From Geotoga petraea (GTDB lineage Bacteria > Thermotogota > Thermotogae > Petrotogales > Petrotogaceae): a stretch of 64,000 nucleotides of DNA. A program made the translations under genes and the position numbers. The stretch lies in contig NZ_FMYV01000001.1 in assembly GCF_900102615.1 (NCBI RefSeq), positions 372,913-436,912 of the forward strand. The letters run 5' to 3'. The notes under the pieces were generated by a model. That model made no database searches and was not told where the DNA came from. It worked only from the letters and a program-made list of their open reading frames with translations. Below are positions 25,588-34,218 of the stretch, in pieces (the first letter of the stretch is position 1; every line of letters begins with the position of its first letter).

Positions 25588-26685
25588 ATGAAAAAGCTAA
25601 CTGTATTGGCTTTGGTATTAACACTTATTGTTAGTTCTTTTGCTTTAAAAGCAATCATGGTTACAGACACTGGAGGTCTTGGAGACAAATCATTCAATGA
25701 TGGTACATGGGAAGGATTGCTTCAAGCAGAGGAAGAACTTAATGCAGAAGTAGATTACATCATTTCAAAAGAACAAACAGACTATGTTGGAAACTTAACT
25801 AACGCTGCTCAAGATGCAGACGTAGTTGTTGCTGTTGGATTTTTGATGGCAGATGCATTATTCAATGTAGCTCCACAATTTCCCGATACAAGATTCATAG
25901 GAATTGACATTTCTCCATCTGAAGGTCAAACAGTTCCAAGTAATTTAGCACTTTATATATTTAAAGAAGAACAAACTTCTTTCTTAGCAGGATATTTAGC
26001 TGCTTCTATGACACAAACAGGGACATTAGGTTACGTTGGTGGAATTAGAATTCCTCCTGTTTTAAGATTGGAAATAGGATTCAGATCAGGTGTAAAAGCT
26101 TATAATCAATTGCATAACACAAATATCAATGTATTAACTGGTTATGTTGGCGGATTTGGAGAGCCTGCAAAAGGTAAACAAATGGCAATGTCTCAATATC
26201 AACAAGGTGCAGACATAATTTTCCACGCAGCTGGAGCATCAGGAAACGGTGTTATTGACGCTTCAAGGGAAATTGGTTCAGATTACTATGGAATTTCACC
26301 AAATGCAGATTTGAAAACAGTTATAGATGCATATTATGCCAAAGGAACAGGCTATTTCTCAATAGGTGTTGACTCTGACCAAGATTACTTAGCTCCTGGT
26401 TATGTTTTAACATCAGCAATGAAGAGAGTAGACCAAGCTGCATTCTTAGGTATAAGATCAGCAAGATCAGCAAGAGCATTTCAGTCAGGATTAAACGTTT
26501 TAGGCTTTAATCAAGATGGTGTTGGCTTATCACCTATGAAATATACAAAAGGCATGGTTCCTTCAAGTGTATTCGCTGAAATTGCTTATTTAAGAACATT
26601 AGTTGAAAGCGGAGAAATCGTAATAGCAGATACAGATGAAACATTTGGAAGTTTTGACGTTTCTAATGTTGAATTTCCTTTTTGA
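25588..26685 (+). CDS. BMP/PnrA-family nucleoside-binding protein
   Basis: 365 residues with a cleavable signal peptide (MKKLTVLALVLTLIVSSFA). No lipobox cysteine is present, so unlike most BMP proteins it is not a lipoprotein. MVTDTGGLGDKSFNDGTWEGL is the family hallmark; IGIDISPSE, AAGASGNGVIDA and IGVDSDQDY line the ligand pocket. These are substrate-binding proteins for purine nucleosides or related compounds. It heads the transporter set (binding protein, ATPase, two permeases), separated from the ATPase by a structured 98-nt gap. Confidence 0.93.
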   Translation: MKKLTVLALVLTLIVSSFALKAIMVTDTGGLGDKSFNDGTWEGLLQAEEELNAEVDYIISKEQTDYVGNLTNAAQDADVVVAVGFLMADALFNVAPQFPDTRFIGIDISPSEGQTVPSNLALYIFKEEQTSFLAGYLAASMTQTGTLGYVGGIRIPPVLRLEIGFRSGVKAYNQLHNTNINVLTGYVGGFGEPAKGKQMAMSQYQQGADIIFHAAGASGNGVIDASREIGSDYYGISPNADLKTVIDAYYAKGTGYFSIGVDSDQDYLAPGYVLTSAMKRVDQAAFLGIRSARSARAFQSGLNVLGFNQDGVGLSPMKYTKGMVPSSVFAEIAYLRTLVESGEIVIADTDETFGSFDVSNVEFPF

Positions 26686-26702
26686 TAGATAATTAAAATA
26701 TA

Positions 26703-26729
26703 GGGATAGGTAACCCCTATCCCTTTTTT
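26703..26729 (+). terminator. Intra-operon terminator / attenuator hairpin
   Basis: GGGATAGG (26703-26710) pairs with CCTATCCC (26716-26723) over a 5-nt loop, directly followed by six T. It lies 17 nt after the BMP stop codon and would stop most transcripts before the ATPase gene, matching the usual excess of binding protein over membrane components. Confidence 0.8.
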
Positions 26730-26762
26730 AAAACATTATTCAATGTTTTAAAAAAGGGATGG
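26717..26762 (+). promoter_or_regulatory. Long stem mutually exclusive with the attenuator hairpin
   Basis: 26717-26737 pairs with 26742-26762 (loop ATTC) in a 21-bp stem with a single G-U. It reuses the 3' arm and T-tract of the preceding hairpin, so only one can form. The far end of the stem is about 8 nt from the ATPase gene's ribosome site. It could antiterminate, or act as an RNase barrier protecting the BMP mRNA. Confidence 0.6.
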
Positions 26763-26783
26763 AAATATACAGGAGGTGTAACA

Positions 26784-28367
26784 ATGTCATCAAATCCTGA
26801 TTTAAATAAAAAGGATTATGCAGTTTTTATGGAGAAAATAACGAAAGAGTTTCCAAGGGTATTGGCGAATGACAAAGTTGATTTAAAAGTAAAAAAAGGT
26901 GAAATTCATGCTCTTATTGGAGAAAATGGTGCAGGAAAATCCACTTTAATGAATCAACTATATGGATTATATAAACCTACTTCTGGAGAAATTTATATAT
27001 CAGGTGAAAAAGTAGATATTGAAGGTCCAAAAGACGCAATAAAAAAAGGTATTGGCATGGTTCACCAACATTTTATGTTGGTAGATAATTTAACAGTTAC
27101 AGAAAACGTTATTTTGGGTTCAGAGGAAACAAAACGTGGTATACTTGACATCAAAAAAGCAAGAAAAGAAGTTAAAGAGCTTTCAGAAAAATATGGATTG
27201 AAAGTTGATGTTGATGCTAATATTGAAGACATACCTGTAGGAATGCAACAAAGGGTAGAAATTATCAAAACTCTTTATAGAGGTGCAGATATTCTTATTC
27301 TGGATGAACCAACTGCTGTTCTAACCCCTCAAGAAATTGATGAAATATTTGAAATAATGGATAAATTAAGAAAAGATGGTAAAACTATTATTTTTATTTC
27401 TCATAAATTACATGAAGTCATGCAAATATCAGATAATATTACTGTTATGAGATTGGGTAAAGTTACTGGTAATGTAAGCGTAAAGGAAACTAATGAAAAA
27501 CAACTTGCAAATATGATGGTCGGTAGAGAAGTTGTTTTAAGAGTAGATAAAAAACCAAAAGAACCTGGAGATGTTTTTGTCAAAGTAGATAATTTAAAAG
27601 TCAGAGACAATAGAAAATTAGAAGCTGTTAGAGGCATTAGTTTTGAAATCAAAAAAGGTGAAATATTAGGTGTTGCTGGCGTTGCAGGTAATGGACAAAC
27701 AGAATTAGTTGAAGCATTGACAGGTCTTAGGGAAATTGAGAGTGGTAAATATTTTTATAATGGTAAAGATGTTTCTAATTACAATGTAAGAGAACTTAGA
27801 GAACTACATATAACTCATATACCTGAGGATAGATTTAGATATGCCATGGTTCAAGAGTATCCTAATTACTATAATATGATAATGGGCAGACATTTTAAAG
27901 AACCCTTTGCTTATAGAGGCTTTTTAAACCATGATGAAATTTATAAGTATAGTGAAAAACTGATTAAAAATTTTGACGTTAGACCTGCGGATATAACTCA
28001 AAATACTGGTACCTTATCTGGGGGAAATCAGCAAAAAGTTGTTATAGCCCGAGAAGTATCTGCTGAACCTGAATTTATTGCTATAGCTCAACCAACAAGA
28101 GGTTTAGATGTTGGAGCTATAGAATATGTACACAATGAAATTTTAAATTTAAGAGATAATAATGTCGCAGTTCTTTTAGTTTCAATGGAATTAGAAGAAG
28201 TATTATCTTTAAGTGATAGAATAATAGTTATGTATGAAGGACAAATAATGGGTGAAGTTAAACCAGATGAAGTTACAGTTGAAGAAATGGGTCTTATGAT
28301 GGCTGGTAAAAAGTTGAAAGATATAAAAATGTCTACAGAATTAGAGTCCCACGGAGGCGATAAATAA
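26784..28367 (+). CDS. Nucleoside ABC transporter ATPase (two fused NBDs)
   Basis: 527 residues. NBD1 has GENGAGKS, signature region PVGMQQRVEI and ILDEPTAVLTPQE. NBD2 has the divergent Walker A GVAGNGQTE, signature LSGGNQQKVVIARE and AQPTRGLDVG in place of the usual Walker B. This degenerate second half is normal for the sugar/nucleoside class (RbsA, YufO, NupA). Preceded by AGGAGGTG. Powers uptake through the two following permeases. Confidence 0.95.
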   Translation: MSSNPDLNKKDYAVFMEKITKEFPRVLANDKVDLKVKKGEIHALIGENGAGKSTLMNQLYGLYKPTSGEIYISGEKVDIEGPKDAIKKGIGMVHQHFMLVDNLTVTENVILGSEETKRGILDIKKARKEVKELSEKYGLKVDVDANIEDIPVGMQQRVEIIKTLYRGADILILDEPTAVLTPQEIDEIFEIMDKLRKDGKTIIFISHKLHEVMQISDNITVMRLGKVTGNVSVKETNEKQLANMMVGREVVLRVDKKPKEPGDVFVKVDNLKVRDNRKLEAVRGISFEIKKGEILGVAGVAGNGQTELVEALTGLREIESGKYFYNGKDVSNYNVRELRELHITHIPEDRFRYAMVQEYPNYYNMIMGRHFKEPFAYRGFLNHDEIYKYSEKLIKNFDVRPADITQNTGTLSGGNQQKVVIAREVSAEPEFIAIAQPTRGLDVGAIEYVHNEILNLRDNNVAVLLVSMELEEVLSLSDRIIVMYEGQIMGEVKPDEVTVEEMGLMMAGKKLKDIKMSTELESHGGDK

Positions 28368-29446
28368 TGGCTACACACACAAGAAGGATTAAATGGATGC
28401 CTTTTTTAGTTCCGCTATTGGCAGTTTTATTTTCTTTATTGATCTCTGCTATTATAATATTGTTGATTGGAGAAAATCCATTAACTGCCTATTTTGAGAT
28501 GTTTAAAGGTGCTGTCGGATCAAGGCTATCTTGGGCAGATAATATAACAAAAATGACCAGTTTGCTTTTAACAGGTTTAGCTGTTGGATTTGGTTTTAGA
28601 GCTGGAGTTTTTAATATTGGTGCTGAAGGCCAAATGACAGTCGGTGGAATCATGGCAGTTTTTGTGGGTATTAACATGGGTAATGTACCTTCAGTAATCG
28701 CCATACCTTTAACAATGACAGCCGGTATTATAGGGGGAGCAGTTTGGGCTTCCATTGCTGGATTCTTAAAAGCAAAAACGGGTGCACATGAAGTTATTTC
28801 AACTATTATGCTTAACTGGGTAGCTTATCATTTAAGCAATTATTTGGTAGCAGGTCCTCTGGCAGTTGGCCAAGGAGTTCCAAAATCACCTGAAATTGCG
28901 GAAAGTGCTCAATTACCTCCATTGATAACAGTTCAAGCATCTACGGTTCCTTCAGGAATTATAGTTGCTATTGTAGCAGCGGTTGTTGTTTACATAATTT
29001 TGCAAAGAACTACAATGGGTTATGAGTTGAAAGCTGTTGGTTATAATCCTTATGCAGCTGAATATGGTGGAATATCTATTAGTAAAAATATAGTTTTAAC
29101 AATGGCAATATCTGGTGGATTAGCTGGTTTAGCCGGTTCCGTTGAAGTTATGGGAGTTTATCATAGAATATTTGGAGCTTTTACTGGAGACAGAGGTTTT
29201 GACGGTATAACTATAGCTTTGATTGGTCAAAATAATCCTATTGGTATTATTTTTTCAGCTTTCTTGATTTCGTCATTAAGGGCTGGATCCAATTCAATGC
29301 AAAGTGTAGGTATACCTGATGATATTGTTACCATTATTCAGGGTATCATCATTCTCTTTGTTGCTGCAGATAGAATAATAAAAACGTTGATCACAAGAAC
29401 ACAAAAAAATAAGAAACCTTCACTTGAGGGTGGTGAGGATAAATGA
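28367..29446 (+). CDS. Nucleoside ABC transporter permease 1
   Basis: 359 residues, BPD_transp_2 family (YufP/NupB type). About ten hydrophobic segments; GFRAGVFNIGAEGQM and GAHEVISTIMLNW are the family motifs, and GYNPYAAEYGGIS the coupling region. Its ATG overlaps the ATPase stop (TAATG), with GGAGG inside the end of that gene. A basic tail ends the protein. Confidence 0.94.
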   Translation: MATHTRRIKWMPFLVPLLAVLFSLLISAIIILLIGENPLTAYFEMFKGAVGSRLSWADNITKMTSLLLTGLAVGFGFRAGVFNIGAEGQMTVGGIMAVFVGINMGNVPSVIAIPLTMTAGIIGGAVWASIAGFLKAKTGAHEVISTIMLNWVAYHLSNYLVAGPLAVGQGVPKSPEIAESAQLPPLITVQASTVPSGIIVAIVAAVVVYIILQRTTMGYELKAVGYNPYAAEYGGISISKNIVLTMAISGGLAGLAGSVEVMGVYHRIFGAFTGDRGFDGITIALIGQNNPIGIIFSAFLISSLRAGSNSMQSVGIPDDIVTIIQGIIILFVAADRIIKTLITRTQKNKKPSLEGGEDK

Positions 29447-30393
29447 GTTGGTTAGAAGCAATTTTTACTTCTTTAACATCACCTCTTTTTTATAAACTGA
29501 CTATATTGTCAGCATTACCTTTAGTATTTGCTGCAATAGGAGGAGTTTTTACAGAAAAAACAGGTGTTGTAAATATTGCGCTTGAAGGTATAATGAAAAT
29601 GGGTGCTTTTACATCCGTTGCTTTTACTTATATAACTGGAAATATTTGGATTGGTTTATTAGCTGGTATTATATCCGGTATTATATTGGCAGGTTTACAT
29701 GCTTATGTTTCTATTGAATGGTCTGCGAATCAAATAGTTTCTGCAACGGCTATAATCATTCTTGCTCAAGGTATTGTTGGTTTTTTAATGGTACCTGTTT
29801 TTGGTCAAGAGGGTCAGAGTGATTTTGTGTCAAAAATTCCAAATATAAAAATAGATTTTATAAGAGATATTCCTTTTATAGGTGAAATATTTGGAAATAT
29901 ATCTTTGTTTTTTTACTTAGCTGTATTTGTTATTGTTGCTTCTTGGATACTAATTTACAAAACACCTCTTGGATTAAGAATGAGGGCTGTTGGGGAAAAT
30001 CCAAAAGCAGCAGATACTTTAGGGGTTAATGTTAAAGGAGTTAGATACTTTGGTGTTATAATGTCAGGTGTTTTGGCTTCTTTAGGTGGTATATATTTAG
30101 CCCTTGGTGACTTAGGTCAGTTCCAAGAAGAAATGCCAGCAGGTAAAGGTTTCATTGCTTTAGCCGCTATGATTTTAGGTAATTGGAATCCAATTGGCGC
30201 AATGTGGGCGGCATTATTATTTGGTGCAGCAGAAGCCATGAATATACAATTACAAACCTTACTGGAATTGCCTTCAGAGGCAAAGGCATTATTGAATTTA
30301 TTACCATTTATTTTAACACTCGTTGTAGTTGGAGGGTTCGTTGGAAGAACGAGATCACCAGCCGCAAGTGGAGAGCCATACGAAAAAGAATAA
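29443..30393 (+). CDS. Nucleoside ABC transporter permease 2
   Basis: 316 residues, same family as permease 1 (YufQ/NupC type). GVVNIALEGIMKMGAF and VGENPKAADTLGVNVK are characteristic; about eight to nine membrane helices. It starts within the end of permease 1 (ATGA overlap). Last gene of the transporter set, followed by a terminator. Confidence 0.94.
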   Translation: MSWLEAIFTSLTSPLFYKLTILSALPLVFAAIGGVFTEKTGVVNIALEGIMKMGAFTSVAFTYITGNIWIGLLAGIISGIILAGLHAYVSIEWSANQIVSATAIIILAQGIVGFLMVPVFGQEGQSDFVSKIPNIKIDFIRDIPFIGEIFGNISLFFYLAVFVIVASWILIYKTPLGLRMRAVGENPKAADTLGVNVKGVRYFGVIMSGVLASLGGIYLALGDLGQFQEEMPAGKGFIALAAMILGNWNPIGAMWAALLFGAAEAMNIQLQTLLELPSEAKALLNLLPFILTLVVVGGFVGRTRSPAASGEPYEKE

Positions 30394-30405
30394 AATTAAT
30401 TATTT

Positions 30406-30431
30406 GCCCGCTTTTAAAAAAGCGGGCTTTT
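30406..30431 (+). terminator. Terminator after the nucleoside transporter
   Basis: GCCCGCTT/AAGCGGGC (30406-30413 with 30420-30427), extendable by two A-T pairs, then TTTT. Confidence 0.85.
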
Positions 30432-30481
30432 AAATTTATATTTATTTTAAGATTAAACTGATATTATAAAATGGAGGTTTT

Positions 30482-31150
30482 ATGAATTCTTTTGATCAGG
30501 ACTATTTAAACAAATACGGAAAGATTATTGGAATAGACGAAGCTGGTAGAGGGCCTCTTGCTGGACCTGTTTTTACCGCTGCAGTTTATGTGGATTCTAA
30601 AGAAGAATTAAAACTATTATCCAATATAGGAGCCGATTCGAAAAAATTATCAGAAAAGGAGAGAATTAAAAGGTTTAATTTTCTTATAAAAAATTTTAAG
30701 TATGATATTAATTATTCTGATGAGTCAGTAATTGATGAGATAAATATTTTACGAGCAACTAATTTATCTATGATAAAAAATTTAAAAAAATTAGATTTAA
30801 AAGATGTTTTTTTAATGGTAGATGGTAAAAATTTTTATTTTGATGATCGATTTGAATGTGTAATTAAAGGAGATGAAAAGTCTTCCCTCATAGGGGCGGC
30901 TTCAATACTAGCAAAAGTATCAAGAGATAATTATATGATAACATTAGATGAAAGGTTTCCAGAGTTTGAATTTAAAAGACATAAAGGATACCCTACAAAA
31001 AAACACATAGAAAATGTATTGAAATATGGTATAATAAAAGATTATAGAATCACTTTTAATCCAATAAAGAAGTTTTTGATTGAAAATAAAGTTAAGTATA
31101 ATAAAAATGATTTTTCTAAATATAGATTGATTAAATTGGGAATATTATAG
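30482..31150 (+). CDS. rnhB: Ribonuclease HII
   Basis: Cuts RNA in RNA-DNA hybrids and removes single ribonucleotides from DNA. The active-site IGIDEAGRGPLAGPV supplies the first D and E, FLMVDGKN the third acidic residue, and SSLIGAASILAKVSRD the conserved helix. 222 residues. ATG after ATGGAGG. The reading frame continues directly past its TAG stop into a mazG-like remnant. Confidence 0.95.
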   Translation: MNSFDQDYLNKYGKIIGIDEAGRGPLAGPVFTAAVYVDSKEELKLLSNIGADSKKLSEKERIKRFNFLIKNFKYDINYSDESVIDEINILRATNLSMIKNLKKLDLKDVFLMVDGKNFYFDDRFECVIKGDEKSSLIGAASILAKVSRDNYMITLDERFPEFEFKRHKGYPTKKHIENVLKYGIIKDYRITFNPIKKFLIENKVKYNKNDFSKYRLIKLGIL

Positions 31151-31315
31151 AGTCATAGTTTACTTACAGGAAATTTTTTTGAATTGTCTGAAATAATGCA
31201 AATACTTAGAAGTGAAAATGGTTTTTCCTGGCTTAAAAAACAAACTACGAATTCTAAGAATATATTTATAAAAATTTTATTGAAATTGAAAAAAGAATAT
31301 AAGAAAGAATTATAA
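31151..31315 (+). pseudogene. Remnant of mazG (nucleotide pyrophosphohydrolase)
   Basis: The frame following the rnhB stop reads FFELSEIMQILRSENGFSWL, then KKQTTNSKN, to a TAA at 31313. This aligns with the MazG N-terminus, which typically reads EL-x-EIM-x-x-LR-x-ENGCPWD-x-x-QTH-x-SL. The hallmark CPWD/QTH residues are replaced (C to F, P to S, D to L, H to T) and nothing of the EExxE metal-binding helix survives in order. At most 39 codons remain after the ATG at 31196. I read it as a decayed gene, not a working one. I recall mazG lying next to rnhB in Thermotoga maritima, which supports the position. Confidence 0.6.
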
Positions 31316-31369
31316 AATTTTGAAAAAATAATCATAAAAAATATAATAATATAAAAAGGAGGAAAAAAA

Positions 31370-32380
31370 GTGAGAAAATTTACTATTACATTTTTAGTAT
31401 TGATTTTATCTTTGACAACATTATCTTTAAATATGAGTTATGAAGAACTCTCGGATGATCTATCTATGATTGTAAATGAAGAAGAGATTTCTTCTGAATT
31501 TTTCAAAGCCCAAACAGATATGATAAATATTTTATCAACAGTTAAGCAAACAAATGAATTATTTTTTCAAACTCTAACTAATACAGCCACAGGTCTTGAA
31601 CTTTTGAATTCTTATAACAAAAGGGTTGCTATTAATTTTTCTGGAAAAGTTTTATTTATTCAATTTGTAGAAAGCAAAGGTATATCATTAGGTAGAGAAA
31701 ATCTAAAGGAAAATATAACAAATCAATTTGATGAAATTATAAATAACAGCGGTATATCAGCGGATGACGTTAGTACTTATTTGAATTCAAAAGGTTTCAA
31801 CACTAAAGAAGCTTATTTGGATTTACAATATTATAATGCTCTTTATGAAAGAGCTATTCAACTTTATTATCAATCTAAATCTTTAGAATATGATATTAGT
31901 GATGAAGAAATTAAAAATGAATATAATAAGAACCAAGATTCTTATGTAAAGCCACCACAGTCTGAAATATCAATAATAAGGTTTGAAGATTCTGAAGAAG
32001 CTAGCTTGACTTATAAAAAAATAACTGATGGTTATTATAATTTTGAAGATGTGTATGAAGAAAAGAAAAAAGAAGAAAATGCTGATAACATAACTATTGA
32101 TTTAAATGTAGAGGGAAATCAATATGTTAACATTGTTAAAAACAATGCTCCTGGATACATTTCCAAACCACAAAACGTTGGTGAAAATGAATGGATATTG
32201 ATAAAAATACTTTCAAAGTCACCAGAAAGAAAATTGTCTATAGATGAAGCAAAAAATCAAATAATATTTAACTTAAGAGATAGAAAAGCTAAAGATTATT
32301 TTGATACAATATTACCGAAGGAGTTTGAAAAATTCAAAGAAGAATCTAAAGTTGTACTAAATAAAAAGCTATTTTATTAG
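31370..32380 (+). CDS. SurA/PrsA-like exported chaperone
   Basis: 336 residues with a signal peptide (TITFLVLILSLTTLSL). The VNEEEISSEFFKAQTD opening, the DISDEEIKNEYNKNQDSY segment and the C-terminal helix SIDEAKNQIIFNLRD match the SurA_N-type chaperone fold. The central part is in the position of a parvulin PPIase domain but the match is weak, so isomerase activity is doubtful. Start is GTG at 31370 after AAGGAGG. The next gene follows in 14 nt. Confidence 0.75.
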   Translation: MRKFTITFLVLILSLTTLSLNMSYEELSDDLSMIVNEEEISSEFFKAQTDMINILSTVKQTNELFFQTLTNTATGLELLNSYNKRVAINFSGKVLFIQFVESKGISLGRENLKENITNQFDEIINNSGISADDVSTYLNSKGFNTKEAYLDLQYYNALYERAIQLYYQSKSLEYDISDEEIKNEYNKNQDSYVKPPQSEISIIRFEDSEEASLTYKKITDGYYNFEDVYEEKKKEENADNITIDLNVEGNQYVNIVKNNAPGYISKPQNVGENEWILIKILSKSPERKLSIDEAKNQIIFNLRDRKAKDYFDTILPKEFEKFKEESKVVLNKKLFY

Positions 32381-32394
32381 AGGAGGTTTTTTGA

Positions 32395-32700
32395 ATGCCA
32401 AAGGTAACAGAAGAACAAGTTATGAATGCCTTAACTAATGTATATGATATGGAAATCGGTTTTGATGTTGTATCTTTAGGTTTAATCTATAATATTGATA
32501 TAGATGAGAAAGACAATGTTCACGTTGATATGACTTTAACTACTCCTATGTGTCCTTTAGCAGGAATGATAGTTGAAGATGCCAAAAGCAAAATTGGTGA
32601 AGTTGAAGGGACGAATGAAGTAGACGTTGAATTAACTTTTGATCCCCCTTGGGATCCCTCAAAAGCAAGTGAAGAAGTCAGAAGGTTATTAGGGATATAA
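32395..32700 (+). CDS. DUF59/MIP18-family protein (SufT-like)
   Basis: 101 residues. VTEEQVMNALTNVYDMEIG, VVSLGLIYNIDID and the MTLTTPMCPLAG segment with its conserved cysteine are the DUF59 pattern. Family members take part in Fe-S cluster assembly or transfer (SufT, PaaD, MIP18). No suf genes are nearby. Preceded by GAGGAGG; its stop overlaps the prmC start (TAATG). Confidence 0.88.
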   Translation: MPKVTEEQVMNALTNVYDMEIGFDVVSLGLIYNIDIDEKDNVHVDMTLTTPMCPLAGMIVEDAKSKIGEVEGTNEVDVELTFDPPWDPSKASEEVRRLLGI

Positions 32701-33497
32701 TGAATTCTATAGATTATATTAATAAAATTAGAAGGGACTTAAACATCTCTTCTAATTTTATTTTAAAAACATTATCAATATATTTTGATAGGGATATTAT
32801 AGACATAAAAATAAAAAATTTCGATATAAGCAAAAAAGATTTATATAATCTAAATAAAATATTTTTAGAAGATTACCCAATAGAATATATAAAAAATACT
32901 GCTTTATTTTTAGGTAAAGAATATTATGTTGATGAAAATGTCTTGATTCCCAGGGTTGAAACAGAAGACCTTGTGATTTTAGCAGAAAAAATTATAAATG
33001 AAAATAATTTTGGTACTCTTTTGGATTTAGCAACAGGGAGTGGGGTTATTGCAATTTCACTTAAAATAAAGAATCCAAATTTAATTGTTTATGCCTCTGA
33101 TATTTCCGAAAAAGCTTTAGGTGTTGCACAAAAAAACGCTTTAAAGCATAATGTTGAAATAGATTTTTTAAAATCTGATATTTTTGAAGATATGCAAGAC
33201 AAGATGGAAATTTTTGATTTTATAGTTTCTAACCCTCCTTATGTTGAAGAGATGAGTCCTTATATAAACTCAAGTATAAAGCATGAACCAAAAAAAGCGT
33301 TATTCTCTGGAAAGGATGGTCAAGATTTTTTTAGAAAATTGATTCAATATAGAAGTATATTGAAAAACAAAACTCTGTTGTTTGAAACAACAGAGTTTAA
33401 TTATAGAAAAACTAAAAATATTTTATCTAATTTGGGTAAAACGGAAATATTTAAAGATTCATTTGGAAAATATAGATTTATATTAGTTAATACTTAA
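32700..33497 (+). CDS. prmC: Release factor glutamine methyltransferase
   Basis: SAM-dependent enzyme methylating the GGQ glutamine of RF1/RF2. LLDLATGSGVIAIS is the SAM-binding motif, and FIVSNPPYVE the catalytic NPPY. IPRVETEDLV is typical of the family. 265 residues. The ATG is coupled to the DUF59 stop. A 14-bp inverted repeat lies inside its coding sequence (33370-33398). Confidence 0.94.
   Translation: MNSIDYINKIRRDLNISSNFILKTLSIYFDRDIIDIKIKNFDISKKDLYNLNKIFLEDYPIEYIKNTALFLGKEYYVDENVLIPRVETEDLVILAEKIINENNFGTLLDLATGSGVIAISLKIKNPNLIVYASDISEKALGVAQKNALKHNVEIDFLKSDIFEDMQDKMEIFDFIVSNPPYVEEMSPYINSSIKHEPKKALFSGKDGQDFFRKLIQYRSILKNKTLLFETTEFNYRKTKNILSNLGKTEIFKDSFGKYRFILVNT
33370..33398. repeat. 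Perfect inverted repeat inside prmC
   Basis: AAACTCTGTTGTTT (33370-33383) and its exact complement (33385-33398) are separated by one base. In RNA it forms about 10-12 pairs with a short loop. It falls in codons for LLFETTEF near the prmC 3' end. No T-tract follows on the plus strand. Confidence 0.85.
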
Positions 33498-33507
33498 ATA
33501 AAATTAT

Positions 33508-33533
33508 TAAAGTTAATTTTTATAATAACTTTA
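33508..33533 (-). terminator. Possible weak terminator between convergent genes
   Basis: TAAAGTTA (33508-33515) pairs with TAACTTTA (33526-33533); on the minus strand an AT-rich tract follows. Only AT pairs apart from one G-C, so the call is weak. Confidence 0.3.
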
Positions 33534-33580
33534 TACTGTAAAAAAGGATTCAGAAAAACAAACTATTGAATAAATAAAGT

Positions 33581-34207
33581 TTAGCTTCTATCCAAATTTT
33601 CGACCAAGATAACTTCGCCCATACCTATTTTGAGTTTTTTAGCAATTTGATCTGGACTGTTCCCTTCTTTTAACAATCTTCGGATTTTTTCTGATTTTGT
33701 TTCTTCGTTGTTGACCTGTATTTTTTGTTTAGTTTCTTCTTTTATTTTTCCACTATTCTCTATTGTTCCTATTGAATTACTTTCATATGTATCAATACTA
33801 TTATTAGTTTTTTCTTTTTTAATTAAATTTTCTTCATTTATTTGTTTGTCAATTAGTTGTTCATTTAATATATTCTTTTTTTTGTTTTGATTATAATTTG
33901 TGTTAGCCTTTTGGATGTTGTTAATCTTTTCTTCCAGAATGTTCAACTGAGAATAAGCATTTTCAATAGAACTTTCTAAATCTTGTAAAACATCGTCAGC
34001 AATTTTGATTTTATTGTCTAAAAGTCTCATTTTATCTGTGGTGACTTTTCTAAATTTACTTAAAATATTGTTTGCATCTTCATCAATATTTAAAAGTTTT
34101 TCATCTTGAATTTCATTAGTCCTTTTTGCTATTTTTATCATATAAATTAAATTTATTAAACCTATAAATAAAGCTATAATTGATACGATTATAAAAGGTA
34201 ATTGCAT
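33581..34207 (-). CDS. Membrane-anchored coiled-coil protein with C-terminal HTH-like end
   Basis: 208 residues. One N-terminal membrane helix (PFIIVSIIALFIGLINLIYM) is followed by a coiled coil (about 35-105), a low-complexity Lys/Asn/Glu linker and a C-terminal segment KIRRLLKEGNSPDQIAKKL that looks like a small helix-turn-helix. This arrangement resembles DUF6115-type proteins; function unknown. AAGGAG precedes the ATG. It follows the next gene's stop by 11 nt on the same strand. Confidence 0.7.
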   Translation of the reverse strand: MQLPFIIVSIIALFIGLINLIYMIKIAKRTNEIQDEKLLNIDEDANNILSKFRKVTTDKMRLLDNKIKIADDVLQDLESSIENAYSQLNILEEKINNIQKANTNYNQNKKKNILNEQLIDKQINEENLIKKEKTNNSIDTYESNSIGTIENSGKIKEETKQKIQVNNEETKSEKIRRLLKEGNSPDQIAKKLKIGMGEVILVENLDRS

Positions 34208-34218
34208 AATAAAACTCC

